A stretch of 7,356 bases of DNA. It comes from Deltaproteobacteria bacterium (GTDB lineage: Bacteria; Myxococcota_A; Polyangia; Palsa-1104; JAEUJZ01). The position numbers and the translations under genes were made by a program. The DNA lies in NCBI GenBank assembly GCA_017990795.1, contig JAGNNG010000085.1, forward strand, positions 1 through 7,356, given 5' to 3'. The notes under the pieces are model-generated. The model saw only the letters and a list, made by a program, of their open reading frames with translations, did no database searches and was not told where the DNA came from. Shown in pieces: positions 5,710-7,356 of the stretch (the first letter of the stretch is position 1; every line of letters begins with the position of its first letter).

Positions 5710-5816
5710 GTAAGAAGCTTGATTCCGTAAGCTACGACGAGCCAGCGGGCTACCTATTCGCGGTCGTTTTCTACAGCTGCGGTGCCAGTACTGCCAGTTT
5801 GCCGCGGCGACCTTGG

Positions 5817-6758
5817 TTACTCGGCAAAGATCTCGACCAGCTTGTCCATCAGCCAGCGAGCTCGCTGCTGCGCCACGATATTGGCCAGTCGGTTGCGACG
5901 CCAGCTCGGGTCTTCAGAATACACGTCGGTCGCCAGAACTTTCTGCATCAGCTGCGTAAACTCGGCCTTTTTCTGCTGCGCGATCAGGATGCCCTCGGCA
6001 TAGGACACCAGGACGCCCAGCTTGTAGCCCTTGTTTAGCTCGATGGCGCGGTTCATGTGCGCCTTGGCGCTCTCCGGACCGCCACCCGCAGCAGCGCCCC
6101 GGGTCGCGTCCAGCGAGACGTAGAACTCGTGTATGGCGCCTTCGTCGTAGTTCTCGTCCAGCTCGCGCGCTCGGCTCATGATGACGTCGAGCACCGGCAG
6201 GTCGCCAATCAGGTTGGCATCATCTTTGGCGGTACTGATGGCCAAGGCCCACGATGCCGCACACCAGTACAGATAGGGCACCTCGGCTTTGGTCAGCTTC
6301 GCCAGCGCCGCCTTCTGGGCCCCTGGGTCACTGCCCAAAAGTGCTGCTTTGGTGCCCGGACTGGCCAGGTCTAGGGCTGCCAGCGCGTAGTTGCGACCGC
6401 GCAGGTACAGCCGTCGCGAGCGCGTCCATAGCACCTTGGCCTGCGCGATGTTCTTGTCTTCTGCGCGGTCAGCTTCTTGGTTCACAAAGACGTAGGCGTA
6501 CTGGGTAAAGCCGCTGGCTAGCGCTAGCCGAATCGGGCGGTGGTCGGGCAGCGCCTCGGCCAGCGTCTCCATGGTCTTTAGGCCAAACGGAGCGGCATCG
6601 CGGACCAGCTCTGGATCGTCCTCGGTGCCGTAGCCGCCTCCGGTGCCCGACAGCGCATCCGCTGTAGCACGCAGCGCGTAGCCGCGAATCGAGCAAGCCG
6701 CTTGAGAAAAGGACAGGCCCGCCAGCAGGGCCACAATCGACAGTTTTCTTAATATCAT
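5817..6758 (-). CDS. tatT: TRAP transporter TatT component family protein (TPR-type periplasmic lipoprotein)
   Basis: The sequence matches the TatT family, known from Treponema pallidum Tp0956, where it forms a trimer that binds the TRAP solute-binding protein. The ATG at 6758 is chosen because it opens an export signal (MILRKLSIVALLAGLSFSQAAC); the earlier GTG at 6851 would run through the promoter region. Cys22 is the probable lipid attachment site, although the lipobox (Q-A-A-C) lacks the usual leucine at -3. Family landmarks follow: AAPFGLKTMETLAEALPDH (55-73), SRRLYLRGRNYALAALD (114-130), YLYWCAASWA (162-171), RARELDENYDEGAIHEFY (196-213), GGGPESAKAHMNRAIEL (225-241), and the ending RLANIVAQQRARWLM...EIF (290-311). 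The helical repeats are TPR-like. The length of 313 residues is normal for the family. It lies upstream of tatP on the same strand with a 246-base gap. Confidence 0.92.
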   Translation of the reverse strand: MILRKLSIVALLAGLSFSQAACSIRGYALRATADALSGTGGGYGTEDDPELVRDAAPFGLKTMETLAEALPDHRPIRLALASGFTQYAYVFVNQEADRAEDKNIAQAKVLWTRSRRLYLRGRNYALAALDLASPGTKAALLGSDPGAQKAALAKLTKAEVPYLYWCAASWALAISTAKDDANLIGDLPVLDVIMSRARELDENYDEGAIHEFYVSLDATRGAAAGGGPESAKAHMNRAIELNKGYKLGVLVSYAEGILIAQQKKAEFTQLMQKVLATDVYSEDPSWRRNRLANIVAQQRARWLMDKLVEIFAE

Positions 6759-6792
6759 CGGGTAGATATCCGCATCGGTGAAGCAGGGTGCT

Positions 6793-6821
6793 TTTATCTC
6801 AAAAAGTCGCGGCAGTGTACC
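6793..6821 (-). promoter_or_regulatory. Candidate tatT promoter
   Basis: On the minus strand GGTACA (6816-6821) is separated by 17 bases from GATAAA (6793-6798). That is three of six and four of six consensus matches. Transcription would start near 6786, within the left arm of the inverted repeat. The -35 match is weak. Confidence 0.3.
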
Positions 6822-6837
6822 ACGGGGGCACAGTTGA

Positions 6838-6843
6838 TATACT
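6838..6843 (+). promoter_or_regulatory. Candidate -10 box of the permease gene
   Basis: TATACT matches five of six consensus positions. A -35 box at the right distance is poor (TGTACC at 6816-6821, 16-base spacing). A start near 6850 would leave only about six bases before the ATG at 6856, which agrees with the absence of a ribosome binding site there and suggests a near-leaderless mRNA. Confidence 0.35.
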
Positions 6844-6855
6844 GCTTTCACCTAT

Positions 6856-7356
6856 ATGCGAGACAATGCGCCGCTTGACTCCGAGTCAGTCGCAGAAGCA
6901 CGAGAACCTGCTCAATCGTCTTCTTCGTCGTCGTCCTCTTCGTCAACTACTTCTTCTAGCTCTGCTTCAGGTTCGTCGACCGACTCATCATCAGCGGCAG
7001 TGGCTGCCAGTGAGGGCGCAGCTGCCAGTGTCCAAACCAGCAGTGCGGCTGCCCCAAAGGGGGACGGCGGCGATGATCCGCCTGACTCAGCCCCGCTAGA
7101 GGGCACCGGCGAGGGTCCACCGCCCGGCACGCGGCTTGAGGGTCTGCTCGTCAGCCTGGTAGCGCTGGCCATCATCATCATCCCGGTGATGGCGTGTCTT
7201 GACCGTGTGCGTGGCGCGCTGGCCAGTGCCACCCACCTTACGTTTGTCGCCGGTCCGCTGGCCAAGGTGCTGGCGTTTCTGCTGCCGCGCGATATGTCGT
7301 GGGGCTCGGTCTACGTGCAAAACGGCACTCTGTGGATCGGCTTTTTGGGGGCGCTC
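6856..7356 (+). CDS. TRAP transporter permease, N-terminal part (DctQ-like, possibly DctQM fusion), cut by the window edge
   Basis: The frame is open for 167 codons with no stop before the window end, so the gene is truncated at its 3' end. ATG 6856 is the first start after an in-frame TGA (6835-6837). Residues 1-93 are low-complexity and probably disordered: residues 21-46 contain 20 serines, followed by Ala/Gly/Asp/Pro-rich sequence. The first membrane span covers about residues 96-114 (GLLVSLVALAIIIIPVMAC), then DRVRG, a hydrophobic segment (about 128-143), MSWGS, and GTLWIGFLGAL at 157-167. The L-E-G start before span 1, the proline late in it, and the 'LWIGFLGA' strand resemble DctQ subunits and TatQ/M-type fused permeases, but too little is visible to be certain. 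Its divergent position next to tatT-tatP strongly supports a TRAP permease, which would couple ion influx to uptake of the TatP ligand. Confidence 0.7.
   Translation, partial: MRDNAPLDSESVAEAREPAQSSSSSSSSSSTTSSSSASGSSTDSSSAAVAASEGAAASVQTSSAAAPKGDGGDDPPDSAPLEGTGEGPPPGTRLEGLLVSLVALAIIIIPVMACLDRVRGALASATHLTFVAGPLAKVLAFLLPRDMSWGSVYVQNGTLWIGFLGAL

Larger units (their letters stand above)
6774..6855. promoter_or_regulatory. Inverted repeat spanning the divergent tatT / permease promoter region
   Basis: The left arm ATCGGTGAAGCAG (6774-6786) matches the reverse complement of the right arm CTGCTTTCACCTAT (6842-6855) at 12 of 14 aligned columns, with one substitution and one single-base gap. The right arm overlaps the end of a TATACT -10 box and abuts the permease ATG. 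The left arm lies at the expected start of the tatT transcript. Two half-sites placed on both start points suggest a shared operator for one regulator of the whole transporter; this role is inferred. Confidence 0.5.

Noticed and set aside
5774..5795. Possible sigma54 site (TGGCAC on the minus strand) upstream of tatP
   Set aside because: The -12 element reads CTGTA instead of TTGCA at the right distance, and lacks the essential GC.
6912..7265. Minus-strand 117-residue frame with a strikingly acidic D/E-rich end
   Set aside because: It is the antisense reading of the TCN serine tract in the permease gene. The plus-strand frame is open through the same region, has a start after an in-frame stop, and leads into a real membrane span.

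Overview
The window is GC-rich chromosomal DNA from a Gram-negative bacterium. Four genes encode exported proteins, one of them a likely lipoprotein, and a CsgG-like domain is present. A TatT-type TRAP component, an HU protein ending in the FKPGKELK motif, and a tRNA without an encoded CCA suggest a deltaproteobacterial or myxobacterial-type organism. This placement is an inference from protein style, not a proven taxonomy. I saw no mobile element, CRISPR array or rRNA.

Layout, left to right. (1) 1-594 (+): C-terminal part of an endonuclease/exonuclease/phosphatase-fold protein whose start lies outside the window. (2) 746-3173 (+): a two-gene unit of an exported CsgG/LpoB-like protein with a helical, TPR-like tail, and an exported protein of no recognised family whose start lies 10 bases after the preceding stop. 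(3) 3273-3344 (+): tRNA-Thr(CGU) with its own promoter, followed by about 390 bases without a convincing gene but with several strong inverted repeats. (4) 3737-4015 (-): an HU-family DNA-binding protein with a good sigma70-type promoter about 190 bases upstream, hence a long leader. (5) 4326-6758 (-): tatT (TPR-type periplasmic component), tatP (TRAP solute-binding protein) and a 72-residue single-span membrane protein. (6) 6856 to the window end (+), divergent from tatT: an open frame that runs off the edge and looks like the start of a TRAP membrane permease (DctQ part, possibly fused to DctM), carrying an unusual serine-rich cytoplasmic extension of about 90 residues.

Regions 5 and 6 together look like a TPAT system (tetratricopeptide-repeat-protein-associated TRAP transporter), the arrangement known from Treponema pallidum Tp0956-Tp0958. 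TatP would bind a ligand in the periplasm, TatT would associate with TatP, and the permease would move the ligand across the inner membrane using an ion gradient. The permease is transcribed away from tatT-tatP. The 97-base space between them contains a near-perfect inverted repeat whose arms fall on the likely start sites of both transcripts, suggesting shared control. The most interesting unexplained pieces are this repeat, the serine-rich extension, the small membrane protein after tatP, the uncharacterised partner of the CsgG-like protein, and the structured DNA after the tRNA.
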